Positions 47,122 through 56,200 of a DNA stretch of 59,440 bases are shown here, piece after piece (within the stretch, counting starts at the first letter, position 1; each line of letters starts with the position of its first letter). Origin of the DNA: JBOICV01 sp050740255 (GTDB lineage Bacteria; Pseudomonadota; Gammaproteobacteria; Nevskiales; JBOICV01). The stretch is from the NCBI GenBank assembly GCA_050740255.1, contig JBOICV010000057.1, positions 1 through 59,440 on the forward strand, in the 5' to 3' direction. Made by a program: the position numbers and the translations under genes. The notes beneath the pieces were generated by a model. It had not been told where the DNA came from and ran no database searches. It saw only the letters and a list, made by a program, of their open reading frames with translations.

Positions 47122-48983
47122 AGGTTGTACTTGATGTTGAAGGTCAGGTAGTCGCGGTCAGCGTAGGGATTCTGCGGCACGTAGCTGTCCCCGGCCAGAC
47201 GCTTGCCGGGATCACCGCGCAGCCAGTTGTAGGCCAGCGCGAACTCCAAGTTTTGCACATACTGCATGCCGATACTGAAGCTGAAGCGCTGATCGCCCTC
47301 CGCAAACAGCGCGCCAAAGGCGCCGGAGAGCGCGGGATTGCCCTTCACGATATCGGCCGCGGAAATCGTGTTCTTCAAGTCCCAGCCGGGTATCAGGTTG
47401 CGGCTCGTCAGCAGCGCGAGCAACTGGTATCCATAGGAGTTCTGATCGCCAAATAGCACGTCGCCATTGCCCACCGGGGTGATGCCCGGTTGCGCGCGGA
47501 TCGGTTCCACGTCCGCGACGCGCAGATACTTGATCTCACCGACGAGGGCAAGTTCATCGTACATCAGGAAATGCGGGTTGACCGCGCGCAGGGCGGAAAG
47601 CTGAGTCTCGTACATATTGCTGCGCGTAAAAATCGGCGTACGCACGCCTGAGGCGATAGACTGCACCTGCGTATCCACGCCTTCGCGATATATCAACTCC
47701 CCGCCGACGTTGAACCCCAACAGCACGGTAGAGAAACTGCCGGCCGTCATCTTGATGTCGTCGAAGTACTTGATGTTGTAGCTCACCGGCACCACCTGAT
47801 TGATCAGTCCCGTCGTCAACGGGATGCCGAGCACACTACCGATAAAGGCAAAACCCGTATTTAGCGAGACCGTCGGATTAAAGCTGTGATAGCGGATGTG
47901 ATACAGACCCAGGTTCAGATCCGACAGTAGTTGATAGGTTAACCCGACGCCCCACTGACCATCCTTGTCCGGTTTGATGTCCGGCCCACGCACAACGAGG
48001 ATGTTGGCTGGTGCACCGAGCAGCGCCATGCCGATGCCGCCCTGATTGCACAACGGGCTCAGCGGCCCGAGCAAGCCCGGGCAGCCATTGAGCGCCGCGG
48101 GATTGATCGAGCCGTGAATGAACTCGGCGCCGGGGCCGACTGCGTCCGCGGGCGAGAAGAAATCGCCCACCGGAAACACCTCGGTCGACTCGTACTCCAG
48201 CTTGTACTGTGCCAGCAGCGTCAAATCCGGCCCGATCGCCAGGCGCATGGAAAGCTGCTCCAGCGGCAACAGGATTTCTTTAATCTCGGCGCCGGGAACA
48301 AAGGCCTTGCTGGCGTCGTTGGGACCCTGGGCACTGGCAATGCCGGGGAAGAACAGGCTCTCACCCCAGGCCGACAAATGCTGCCCCAGCCTCAGGTTCA
48401 GGAATACGCGGTCGTCGAATAGCGTCCAGTCGCCGTAGACATAGGCATCGAGCACGCGCGAGCGCGCGCCGTTGTGCGCGACAGCGCGGTCGGAGAACTC
48501 ATCATGCGGTCCGGTCTTGTTGATGGTGCCGGGCGAATTGTTGTCATTCGAGCGGTGGAAAACATCGTCGTAGAACGCCGCGCCGCTCAGCGCCAGACCG
48601 TAGTTCTTGTAGCGTGTGCCGAATTCCGCATAGGCGCTGATGCGATTATTGATCAGGCTGTGCTTGTCGAAGTTACGGTTGCCGTCGTCGAAGTTATCCG
48701 TGGTACGCAGGCCGGAATGGGTGAAGCCGATGATCTGTCCCGGCGGGAGAAGCGCCGGCTGGAGCGGATCAACCGGGCCATTGATCAGCCGCTCCGACGG
48801 CTCTTCCAGGCGCAGTGCGGCCGCATAGCCGAGCGTGAGCTTGTACTCGGCCTCGATTTCCTCGCCGAATTGGAACGAGCCGGCCCAAGCCGCGCCGTTG
48901 CCGGCAAGACTGGCGATGAACAGCAGGAGAAAACGCGATATACGGGTACAGCCGAACCTGGTGCTGTCCTTGCACTGTGCCAT
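47118..48983 (-). CDS. DUF1302 outer-membrane beta-barrel protein, paralogue 1
   Basis: 621 residues with signal peptide (RFLLLFIASLAGNGAAWAG) and no lipobox. SFQFGEEIEAEYKLTLGYAA, NFDDGNRNFDKHSLINNR, LRLGQHLSAWGESLFFPGIA and the end DYLTFNIKYNL are the DUF1302 pattern, and alternating hydrophobic strands throughout fit a large barrel. DUF1302 proteins are often encoded with DUF1329 and RND exporters; neither is here. ATG 48983 has AAGGG at about six bases; ATG 48989 abuts that site. The paralogue at 50358 is similar along the whole length, with the flavin reductase gene between them. A role in import or export of hydrophobic substrates is likely. Confidence 0.83.
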   Translation of the reverse strand: MAQCKDSTRFGCTRISRFLLLFIASLAGNGAAWAGSFQFGEEIEAEYKLTLGYAAALRLEEPSERLINGPVDPLQPALLPPGQIIGFTHSGLRTTDNFDDGNRNFDKHSLINNRISAYAEFGTRYKNYGLALSGAAFYDDVFHRSNDNNSPGTINKTGPHDEFSDRAVAHNGARSRVLDAYVYGDWTLFDDRVFLNLRLGQHLSAWGESLFFPGIASAQGPNDASKAFVPGAEIKEILLPLEQLSMRLAIGPDLTLLAQYKLEYESTEVFPVGDFFSPADAVGPGAEFIHGSINPAALNGCPGLLGPLSPLCNQGGIGMALLGAPANILVVRGPDIKPDKDGQWGVGLTYQLLSDLNLGLYHIRYHSFNPTVSLNTGFAFIGSVLGIPLTTGLINQVVPVSYNIKYFDDIKMTAGSFSTVLLGFNVGGELIYREGVDTQVQSIASGVRTPIFTRSNMYETQLSALRAVNPHFLMYDELALVGEIKYLRVADVEPIRAQPGITPVGNGDVLFGDQNSYGYQLLALLTSRNLIPGWDLKNTISAADIVKGNPALSGAFGALFAEGDQRFSFSIGMQYVQNLEFALAYNWLRGDPGKRLAGDSYVPQNPYADRDYLTFNIKYNL

Positions 48984-49085
48984 GAGCATCCCTTCCCTGG
49001 TGTTTGCTGCTGACGCCTACGGTAAAGCCAGCGCCAGAGGCAGACCTCATCCAAATTGATTATTTGCTTGACCCTGTTTGCGACC

Positions 49086-50090
49086 CTATTTGCGCTCGCC
49101 GGCGGATGGGCGGCGTTCACCCCAGAGAACCGTCGCGCTGGGGTCAATCACGCCGAGCAGACGGTTCAGAAGGGTTTTCAGCGCGGCGGACTCGCCGGTA
49201 CCGAGGCGCTCCAATAATTGCGATTCGACCGCTTTGGCAGCGGAAATCAGGCGCAAGGCACAACTCCTGCCGGCTTCGGTCAAGGTGTATTCGACGCTGT
49301 CGGCCTCCGCCACTACTGGCGCCTCGCGGGCCAATCCGCGTTGCACCAGCGCGTGCAAGATTTCCGCGCTGCGCCCATCCAATACCCCGGTCATGGCGAT
49401 GTCCATCTCTTCCGCCGTCGTGATTCGCTTGAGCGTCAAGGTCGAGAGCACGTAAAACTCTTCATCGCGCAGACCGGCCTCCTCCATATGCGGCCGAATC
49501 TGCCGGAAAAACTGGAAGTGGCTGCGGCCCAGCAGGTAACCGAGAAAATCCTCGCTGAAGCTGCCGGCCAGTTGGGCACTGCGCGGCTTGGCGTCCGGTG
49601 CATCGCGCCGCGTGGCGTGCGCATAGCGCCCGCTGTGGAATACCAGCGGCGGCGCCTCGCTGCGATCGAAGGACAGCACTTCGCCAACGAAAATCACGTG
49701 GTCGCCGCCTTCGTACTGGAAGGCGGTGCGGCATTGAAAGCGGGCGGTGCAACCGCGCAACAGGGGAATCGAGCCAACACCGGTATCGACTTCGAGCCCC
49801 GCGAACTTGTTTTCCCCGCGCCGGGCAAAGCGGGTGGACAGCTCTTCCTGGTCAGCCGCAAGTACATGCACCGCCCAATGTGTGGCCTTGCGGAAAGCCG
49901 CCAGACTGTTGGAGTTGTTGGCGAGACTCCACAGCACCAGGGGGGGATTGAGCGAGACCGAGTTGAAGCTGTTGACGGTCAGGCCCAGCGCCGCGCCATC
50001 AGTGCCGCGGGTCGTAATGATGGTGACGCCGGTGGCAAAACTGCCGAGTGCCTTGCGGAACTCTGTAGCGTCTAGGGCGGCGGTGCTCAT
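49086..50090 (-). CDS. flavin reductase fused to a MarR-like domain
   Basis: 334 residues. About 1-160 are a flavin reductase domain (FRKALGSFATGVTIIT, GLTVNSFNSVSLNPPLV, GDHVIFVGEVLSF, LVFHSGRY). About 185-320 are a MarR-like winged helix (LTLKRITTAEEMDIAMTGVL, LVQRGLAREAP, YTLTEAGR). The same domain order occurs in the reductase C1 of Acinetobacter p-hydroxyphenylacetate hydroxylase, where the MarR-like part senses the aromatic substrate and relieves autoinhibition. It could supply reduced flavin to the HsaA-type oxygenase at 12725 as an effector-controlled HsaB. ATG 50090 is chosen by family length; 50120 is possible. Confidence 0.82.
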   Translation of the reverse strand: MSTAALDATEFRKALGSFATGVTIITTRGTDGAALGLTVNSFNSVSLNPPLVLWSLANNSNSLAAFRKATHWAVHVLAADQEELSTRFARRGENKFAGLEVDTGVGSIPLLRGCTARFQCRTAFQYEGGDHVIFVGEVLSFDRSEAPPLVFHSGRYAHATRRDAPDAKPRSAQLAGSFSEDFLGYLLGRSHFQFFRQIRPHMEEAGLRDEEFYVLSTLTLKRITTAEEMDIAMTGVLDGRSAEILHALVQRGLAREAPVVAEADSVEYTLTEAGRSCALRLISAAKAVESQLLERLGTGESAALKTLLNRLLGVIDPSATVLWGERRPSAGERK

Positions 50091-50181
50091 TGCAGGTGAT
50101 AGCTTCGACAATATGGGCATCGCTCGTCAATGTTGCGGGCTAAGCAGCCGCTGCGCGACGCGAAACGCCGGCTAAAACGCC

Positions 50182-50209
50182 CGCGCCGGGCTGGATATGG
50201 CCCGGCGCG
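50182..50209. terminator. intrinsic terminator-like hairpin
   Basis: CGCGCCGGGC at 50182-50191 pairs perfectly with GCCCGGCGCG at 50200-50209. TGTTTT follows on plus and GGCGTTTT on minus. It lies downstream of the DUF1302 gene at 50358 and upstream of the flavin reductase, so it probably ends the DUF1302 transcript. Confidence 0.6.
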
Positions 50210-50255
50210 TGTTTTACGGCCGTTAAGGAAAGTCAGAACAATTGCGTTTTTTTGT

Positions 50256-50322
50256 CATTCCGGCGAAAGCCGGAATCCAGAAACACCAAGATACTGGACA
50301 CCGGCTTCCGCCGGTGTGACGG
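50256..50322. repeat. CATTCCGGC palindromic repeat, copy 3
   Basis: CATTCCGGCGAAAGCCGGAA, TCCAG, a spacer, then CACCGGCTTCCGCCGGTGTG and ACGG. It is the two-stem form shared with 33905-33974, and it lies between the terminator-like hairpin and the end of the DUF1302 gene. Confidence 0.65.
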
Positions 50323-50357
50323 GTTAATCAGAGGTTCCTTAACAAAGTTCTACGGAA

Positions 50358-52241
50358 TCACAGGTTGTACTTGATGGTAAGCGTCAGGTAGTCGCGGTCG
50401 GCGTAGGGATTCTGCGGCACATAGCTGTCACCATTTTCGCCGGCGATGCGCGCACCCGGATCGCCGCGCAGCCAGTTATAAGCCATGGTGAACTCGAGAT
50501 TCTGCAGATACTGCATGCCGACGCCAAAGCTGAAGCGCTGATCGCCCTCGCCGAACAGAGCACCGAAAGAGCCCGCCAGCGACGGATTACCTTTGATGAT
50601 GTCACCGGCTGTAATCGTATTTTTCAGGTCCCAGCCGGGCAGAAGATTGCGGCTGGTCAGCAGAATCAGCGTCTGATAACCATAGGCAACGTCGTCGGCG
50701 AACAGAACCGCGCCATCACCCACCGGCGTGATGCCCGGCTCGGCGCTGATCGGATCGACATCCTGAACCTCCAGATACTTGATTTCAGCGACCACCACCA
50801 GCTCGTCGTACCACAGGAACTTGGGGTTGGATACATAGAGGCTGGACATCTGTGCTTCAACCATGTCGCTGCGGGTAAAGATCGGAGTGCGCACGCCGGA
50901 GACGATGGCCTGAACCTGGGTATCCACGTCCTCGCGGAAAATCAACTCGCCCGCGATGTTCAAGCCGAACAGCACCGTCGAGAAGCTGCCGGCGGTCATC
51001 TTGATGTCGTCAAAATACTCTATGTTGTACGACACCGGTACAAACTGATTGATCAAGCCGGTAGTGAGCGGAATACCCGCCACGCTGCCGATGAAGGCGA
51101 AGCCCGTATTCAGTTTCAGCGTGGGATTAAAGCTGTGGTAGCGGATGTGATAAAGCCCCAGATTGAGATCCGGCAGAAGCTGGTAGGTGGCGCCCACACC
51201 CCACTGACCTTTGTCATCGGGTTTAATATCCGGTCCGCGCACGACGTTGATGGTTCTTGGCGCATTCAACAAGGTACCGCCGATGCCGCCCTGGTTACAG
51301 ATGGTATCGAGCGGCGGTGGCAAAAGGCCCGGGCAACCGTCGGCGAACGCAGGATTTGACGAACCGTAGATGAACTCGGCGCCGGGACCCACCACATCCG
51401 CCGGCGAGAAAAAGTCGCCGACCGGGAAGACCTCGGTATTGTCGTATTCGAGCTTATACTGCGCCAGAAAAGTCAGATCAGGACCGATCGACATACGCAT
51501 GGAGATTTGCTCCATGGGCAGCAGGATTTCCTTGATCTCCGCACCCGGCACGAAGGCCTTGGTCGCGTCGTTCGGCCCCTGTGCGCTGGCAATACCCGGC
51601 ATGAACAGACTTTCGCCCCAGGCCGACAGATGCTGGCCCACGCGTAAATTCAGAAAAACCTTATCGTCAAACATCTGCCAGTCGCCATACAAATAGGCAT
51701 CCAGCACCCTGGTACGCGTGCCGTTATAGGCCACCGCGCGGTCGGAGAATTCGTTATTCCGACCCTCAGTCTTGTTAATCGTTTGTGGCGAGTTGTTGTC
51801 GTTCGACTCATGATAGACCCGGTCGTAATGCGCAGAGCCGCTGAGTGCAACGCCGTAATTCCGGAATTTTCCCGCAAGCTCGGAATAGGCGGTGACACGA
51901 TTATTGATCAGGCTGTGCTTCTTGAAATTGCGGTTGCCGTCGTCGAAGTTCGCGGTAGTCGGCAAACCCGAATGCGTAAAGCCGATGAGCTGCCCCGGTG
52001 GCGCTACCTGCGGCTGAAACGGGTCAACCGGCCCGTTAATCGCCCGTTCGGAAGGGTCCTCCATACGCATCGCCGCCGCGTAACCGAGCGTCAGCTTGTA
52101 TTCCGCAGTGAGTTCTTCACCAAACTGCAACGAGCCAGCCAACGCCGGACTATGGATTGCCGCACTACCCAGCAGAAGGGCAACAAAACGCGTCCGCACC
52201 GCCCACGCCTTCCCCGGGCTTTTACCCAAAGCAGTAGCCAT
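50358..52241 (-). CDS. DUF1302 outer-membrane beta-barrel protein, paralogue 2
   Basis: 627 residues with signal peptide (VALLLGSAAIHSPALAG). It aligns with the 47118 gene from SLQFGEELTAEYKLTLGYAA to DYLTLTIKYNL; long stretches such as SAWGESLFMPGIASAQGPND are nearly unchanged. GGGGGAGGG precedes ATG 52241. The most variable parts are the loop after EFIYGSSNP and that after VNVIP/INVVRGPD, which would be extracellular and may set substrate preference. It is divergent from the WS/DGAT gene. Confidence 0.83.
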   Translation of the reverse strand: MATALGKSPGKAWAVRTRFVALLLGSAAIHSPALAGSLQFGEELTAEYKLTLGYAAAMRMEDPSERAINGPVDPFQPQVAPPGQLIGFTHSGLPTTANFDDGNRNFKKHSLINNRVTAYSELAGKFRNYGVALSGSAHYDRVYHESNDNNSPQTINKTEGRNNEFSDRAVAYNGTRTRVLDAYLYGDWQMFDDKVFLNLRVGQHLSAWGESLFMPGIASAQGPNDATKAFVPGAEIKEILLPMEQISMRMSIGPDLTFLAQYKLEYDNTEVFPVGDFFSPADVVGPGAEFIYGSSNPAFADGCPGLLPPPLDTICNQGGIGGTLLNAPRTINVVRGPDIKPDDKGQWGVGATYQLLPDLNLGLYHIRYHSFNPTLKLNTGFAFIGSVAGIPLTTGLINQFVPVSYNIEYFDDIKMTAGSFSTVLFGLNIAGELIFREDVDTQVQAIVSGVRTPIFTRSDMVEAQMSSLYVSNPKFLWYDELVVVAEIKYLEVQDVDPISAEPGITPVGDGAVLFADDVAYGYQTLILLTSRNLLPGWDLKNTITAGDIIKGNPSLAGSFGALFGEGDQRFSFGVGMQYLQNLEFTMAYNWLRGDPGARIAGENGDSYVPQNPYADRDYLTLTIKYNL

Positions 52242-52504
52242 CGACCCTCCCCCGAAATTCTTGGAATATTCTGCTACTACAATACCCTAGAGATGTCTCG
52301 ATAGCGAAGCCTCACCCGAATTGACTAGGGGTTTTGACCCCTCCTACCCGAGGGCAGTACGGCTGGTCGTAGAAACCGCTGCGTTTTACACGCACTTGTG
52401 GCGGGCCAGTGGGAAATCGTGCACCGTATGCGTACGAGGGGTGACACCGTGCAGCGTCCGTCCGGCGCAAGGGCGGCGCAAACACAAAACAAGAAGGAGT
52501 GCGG
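52242..52504. promoter_or_regulatory. divergent DUF1302/WS-DGAT intergenic region
   Basis: 263 bases separate the two divergent starts. It contains GAAGGAG for the WS/DGAT start and GGGGGAGGG for the DUF1302 start. AT-rich stretches near 52255-52285 (ATTCTTGGAATATTCT) may carry the DUF1302 promoter. I find no palindrome or gene. Confidence 0.35.
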
Positions 52505-53935
52505 ATGGCTCTTAAATATTTAAGCCCGATCGACGCCGCCTTCCTGCGCATGGAGTCCAAACGCACGCCGATGCATGTCGGCGCGATGATGACCTTCCGG
52601 CTGCCCGAAGAAGCGCCACCGGATTTCCTGCGCCAGTTGATTGCAAGAATGCGCGAGCATCCGTTCATGCCCCCGCCCTTTGGCGCGCGGTTGGCGAGCG
52701 GCCGTCTGGCACGCGTCGCACCCGCCTGGCAGGAAGTGCCGGTGGATATGGACTATCACCTGCGCCACTCCGCGCTGCCCTACCCCGGTGGCGAGCGCGA
52801 GCTGGGCAGGTTGGTGGAACGCCTGCATTCGCATCCGCTCGATTTATCGCGCCCTTTATGGGAGTGTCACATCATCGAGGGGCTGGAGAACCGCCGCTTC
52901 GCGCTGTACTTCAAAGCCCACCACTGTGCGATTGACGGCATGGGCGCGATGAGCATGGTGCAGAAGTGGCTGTCGACCGACCCGAAAGACGATCGTGGCC
53001 TTGGTCCCTGGGTGCTCGCATCCAAACCACCGAAATCCGAGATAGTCGGGGACAAGGCTTCGCTGTGGACGCGACTGAAGAAACCCGCCAGGGCAGCCGC
53101 CGACCAGGCCCGCGGCTTCAAGGAACTGGTCAAGGGTTTGCGCACAATGACGCGGGGCGAAGACAGCGGCACGCGCGCTGCAATGTCCACGCCGCGCAGC
53201 CGCTTCAACGTGGCCGTTTCGCAGCAGCGCCGCCTCGGCACCCAGATTCTGGACTTGAAGCGCCTCAAGGCCGTGGCGGACGCGAGCGGCACTTCCGTCA
53301 ACGACGTGCTGCTGGCGGTCTGCGGCGGCGCCGTGCGCCGCTATCTGCTGGAATACGAAGCCTTGCCGGAAAAAGCGCTGCTGGCCTCGGTACCCGTCGC
53401 ACTGCCGCGGCCCGACGGCTCAGCCGGCAACGCCGTGGCCGGCTTTACCGTGCCGCTGGGTACCAACCTCGACGATCCGAATGAGCGTCTGAAACTGATC
53501 CACCGCGTCACCAAGCGCAGCAAACAGGAGTTGATGAGCATGCCGCTGACTGCCTTGTCGCAGTTCGCCCTGCTCGGCCTGTCGCCGCTGATCCTCGGAC
53601 AAATGCTCGGTGTACTGCCGAAAATGCCGCCGTTCTTCAATTTCGTGGTGTCGAACGTGGTGCTTTCCAAGCATCCGCTTTATCTGATGGGCGCGGAGCT
53701 GGAGGCGATGTATCCGGTCTCTTTCCTGTTCGACGGCTATGCGTTGAACATCACCCTGGTCGGCTACACCGACCGCGTCGCGGTCGGTTTCCTCGGTTGC
53801 CGCGAAGCGATCCCACGCTTGCAGCGTCTCGCCGTCTATACCCGTGATGCCCTGACCGAGTTGGAAAAAGCGGTTGGCGTTGCCAAAGCCCCGAAAAAGA
53901 AGAAAACGCCGGCGCGGCGGGCGAAGCGCGCCTGA
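52505..53935 (+). CDS. WS/DGAT wax ester synthase/acyl-CoA:diacylglycerol acyltransferase
   Basis: 476 residues, the family's usual length. The catalytic HHxxxDG motif is His139-His140-Cys-Ala-Ile-Asp144-Gly145. The opening LSPIDAAFLRMES, the SRPLWECHIIEG segment and NDVLLAVCGGAVRRYL are further family motifs. It esterifies acyl-CoA to long-chain alcohols or diacylglycerol for storage lipid, acting at the inner membrane face. The Lys/Arg-rich tail (PKKKKTPARRAKRA) may help membrane contact. ATG 52505 follows AAGGAG at 52494-52499. An alpha/beta hydrolase gene follows on the same strand. Confidence 0.92.
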   Translation: MALKYLSPIDAAFLRMESKRTPMHVGAMMTFRLPEEAPPDFLRQLIARMREHPFMPPPFGARLASGRLARVAPAWQEVPVDMDYHLRHSALPYPGGERELGRLVERLHSHPLDLSRPLWECHIIEGLENRRFALYFKAHHCAIDGMGAMSMVQKWLSTDPKDDRGLGPWVLASKPPKSEIVGDKASLWTRLKKPARAAADQARGFKELVKGLRTMTRGEDSGTRAAMSTPRSRFNVAVSQQRRLGTQILDLKRLKAVADASGTSVNDVLLAVCGGAVRRYLLEYEALPEKALLASVPVALPRPDGSAGNAVAGFTVPLGTNLDDPNERLKLIHRVTKRSKQELMSMPLTALSQFALLGLSPLILGQMLGVLPKMPPFFNFVVSNVVLSKHPLYLMGAELEAMYPVSFLFDGYALNITLVGYTDRVAVGFLGCREAIPRLQRLAVYTRDALTELEKAVGVAKAPKKKKTPARRAKRA

Positions 53936-53950
53936 GCTGCGCTGTACATC

Positions 53951-54916
53951 ATGCTCGCCCCCTTAGGAGCACTGCTATTTGTGGCCGTTCTCTTCCCTTC
54001 GACCGTTATTGCAGCGAGCACCATGCGCAGCCCCGAGGAACCCTTTAAGTTTGCTGAGCTTTTCCCACTACGGGAACAGATCAAAGACATGCGGCCTCTC
54101 GAGCCATATATGGCGCGAGACGGTACAGAACTATCTTTTCGCAGGTACCCCGCCGCAACGAGTACTCATCTCATCCTCTTGCATGGCTCTTCGGCACATG
54201 GCGCTTATCTACACTCCTTCGCCCAGTACTTAAGCGCCCGCAATGCAGCAAACGTATACGCTCCAGACATCCGCGGGCATGGGCCTGCGCCGAAGCGCCG
54301 TGGCGACATCGACTACATCGGCCAGCTAGAAGATGACGTGGCCGATCTGATCATGCACATAAGAAAAGGGGCACCTGCCAGCGCCCGTTTTGTTCTGGGT
54401 GGACACTCCTCGGGCGGCGGTCTCGCGGTCCGCTTTGGCGGCAGTGAGCATGGCCATATGGCCCACGCCATTCTTCTGCTGGCTCCGTACTTGGGTCACG
54501 ATGCGCCGATGGTGAAAAGAAATGCGGGCGGCTGGGCTCAGGCAGATATCCCGAGGATCGTCGGGCTCTCCATACTCAATGGTTTTGGGATCACGCGTTT
54601 TAATGGGGCCCGGGTGTTGCGCTTCAATCTGCCCGAGAAGTATCACAGCGGTTACGAAACGCTAACCTACTCGTTTCGGTTGATGAAGGGCATGCACCCT
54701 GACAATTACAAGATCGCCTTGAGGAACTACAAAGGCCGGGTGTTGCTCTTGGTAGGGTCGCAAGACGAAGCGTTTCACGCAGACGCGTTCAAGTCGGGGA
54801 TACTTCCTTACAAGCCGGACGCGAACATAGGCTTCGTAAAGGATGGCTCGCATCTGGGAATAATCATGAGTGAGTCCGCCATGGCTGAAGCGACACAGTG
54901 GCTTACGAAACCATAA
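53951..54916 (+). CDS. secreted or membrane-anchored alpha/beta hydrolase
   Basis: 321 residues with an N-terminal hydrophobic segment (PLGALLFVAVLFPSTVIAAS). Monoacylglycerol-lipase-like features are LLHGSSAHG, DIRGHGPAPKRRGDIDYIGQ, the nucleophile in GGHSSGGGL, an Asp in GSQDEAFH and a His in GSHLGI. It could hydrolyse lipid esters at the periplasmic side. Its base composition looks less GC-rich than its neighbours, and its start has no clear Shine-Dalgarno, which may mean a separate origin. It lies 15 bases downstream of the WS/DGAT gene. Confidence 0.8.
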   Translation: MLAPLGALLFVAVLFPSTVIAASTMRSPEEPFKFAELFPLREQIKDMRPLEPYMARDGTELSFRRYPAATSTHLILLHGSSAHGAYLHSFAQYLSARNAANVYAPDIRGHGPAPKRRGDIDYIGQLEDDVADLIMHIRKGAPASARFVLGGHSSGGGLAVRFGGSEHGHMAHAILLLAPYLGHDAPMVKRNAGGWAQADIPRIVGLSILNGFGITRFNGARVLRFNLPEKYHSGYETLTYSFRLMKGMHPDNYKIALRNYKGRVLLLVGSQDEAFHADAFKSGILPYKPDANIGFVKDGSHLGIIMSESAMAEATQWLTKP

Positions 54917-54939
54917 CGTAGGGAGAGGGGTAAAGAAAA

Positions 54940-56190
54940 TTAGCGTATCGGCGGGCAGGCACGATTAATCGCATGCACCGTGCGCGCCACGTGAATCAAG
55001 CCAGCGGGTGAGACCGACTTGCCGGTGTTGAGCAGCGCCACCGAAATATCGCGCACCGGATCGGCCCAGCAAATCACCGTCATGAAGCCGATGTGCCCAT
55101 AGGCCTGGCGGCTATTCAAACCGTACAGACCGACGGGATGGCCACCCAGCATGAAACCGGTCGAAAAGCGCAGCGGAAGACCCAAGGTGCGGTCGAACTG
55201 AAAGCGCCGCCCAACCGGCTTCACCATCTCCGCAACCGTCTCCGGCTTGAATACCTGTCTGCCTTCAAACTCACCGCCGTTGAGCAGCATCTGAAATACG
55301 CGGCTGGTGTCATCGGCGGAAGCCCAGATATTGCCTGCGGGTACGACGCAGTCGTAAAAGGCGTCGGCGTTGGAGGCCTCAACCGCAGCCTCAAAAGGCA
55401 CGCCCAAAATATGCTTGGCGATGACCGTCAAGGGCCACACCGGCACGATGCCGGTGCAGACATTGCGCGGCGCGTGCGCACGCTGATCGGCCGACAAGCC
55501 GTAAGTCATGTAGCGACAGCCTAGCGGTTCGGCAATCCACTCACGCAGCAATTCCGGCAACTCACGACCGGTGATACGGCGCAGCAGCTCGCCGGCGATG
55601 AAGCCGGCGGTGAGCGCGTGGTAGGCCTGGGCGTTGAAATCCGGATCGAAGGGTTCTGCCTCGCACAGCAGGCGCACGATCTCGTCCCACTCATGCAGCA
55701 GCTCCGGTTTGGGATCGATGTGCGGAATGTCCGGAATGCCTGCTCGATGCGCCAACAGCTGCAATACCGTGACGCTGCCCTTGCCTTTGGCGGCGAATTC
55801 CGGAATGTAGTCGGCAATGCAATCATCGAGGCGCAGCCGCCCCTGCTCGATCAGCTTGTGCACCAGTAACGCGGAAATTGCCTTGGAGGCGGAGAACAGG
55901 CAGATGGGCGCATCCGGCGACAGCGGGACGTGCGGACCGGATTCGCCGGGCAGGTTGCCATCGGTGGCGCCGATGGCGCGTTTCATCACGATGCGCCCGC
56001 GGCGGCGGATCACCAGCGTGATGGCCGGCTGCAGGCCGCTACGGTAAAACTGTTCAACGGCATGCCAGATGCGATCAACACCGCCCGAGGTCATACCCAC
56101 CTCTTCCGGCCGGCATTCTGCGGCGCGATCAATCTCGGTGACTGCGCTCAAGGCGCGTGGCACGGCGATGCGGGCTCTGCTTAATGACAT
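54940..56190 (-). CDS. serine hydrolase of the beta-lactamase family
   Basis: 416 residues. The SxxK motif is in LFSASKAISAL, YHA in AQAYHALTAGFIAGE serves as the YxN-like element, and YGHIGFM is the HxG motif near the end. This layout is that of class C-like esterases (EstB, LpqH-type carboxylesterases) rather than true beta-lactamases; there is no signal peptide, so it acts in the cytoplasm. ATG 56190 is ten bases after the ferredoxin stop. It may hydrolyse an ester or lactone intermediate of the catabolic route. Confidence 0.82.
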   Translation of the reverse strand: MSLSRARIAVPRALSAVTEIDRAAECRPEEVGMTSGGVDRIWHAVEQFYRSGLQPAITLVIRRRGRIVMKRAIGATDGNLPGESGPHVPLSPDAPICLFSASKAISALLVHKLIEQGRLRLDDCIADYIPEFAAKGKGSVTVLQLLAHRAGIPDIPHIDPKPELLHEWDEIVRLLCEAEPFDPDFNAQAYHALTAGFIAGELLRRITGRELPELLREWIAEPLGCRYMTYGLSADQRAHAPRNVCTGIVPVWPLTVIAKHILGVPFEAAVEASNADAFYDCVVPAGNIWASADDTSRVFQMLLNGGEFEGRQVFKPETVAEMVKPVGRRFQFDRTLGLPLRFSTGFMLGGHPVGLYGLNSRQAYGHIGFMTVICWADPVRDISVALLNTGKSVSPAGLIHVARTVHAINRACPPIR

Positions 56191-56200
56191 AGTGGGGACC

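Noticed and set aside
54940..56190. Antibiotic-resistance beta-lactamase
   Set aside because: No signal peptide, and the motifs (SASK, YHA, HIG) fit esterase-type family VIII proteins rather than true beta-lactamases.
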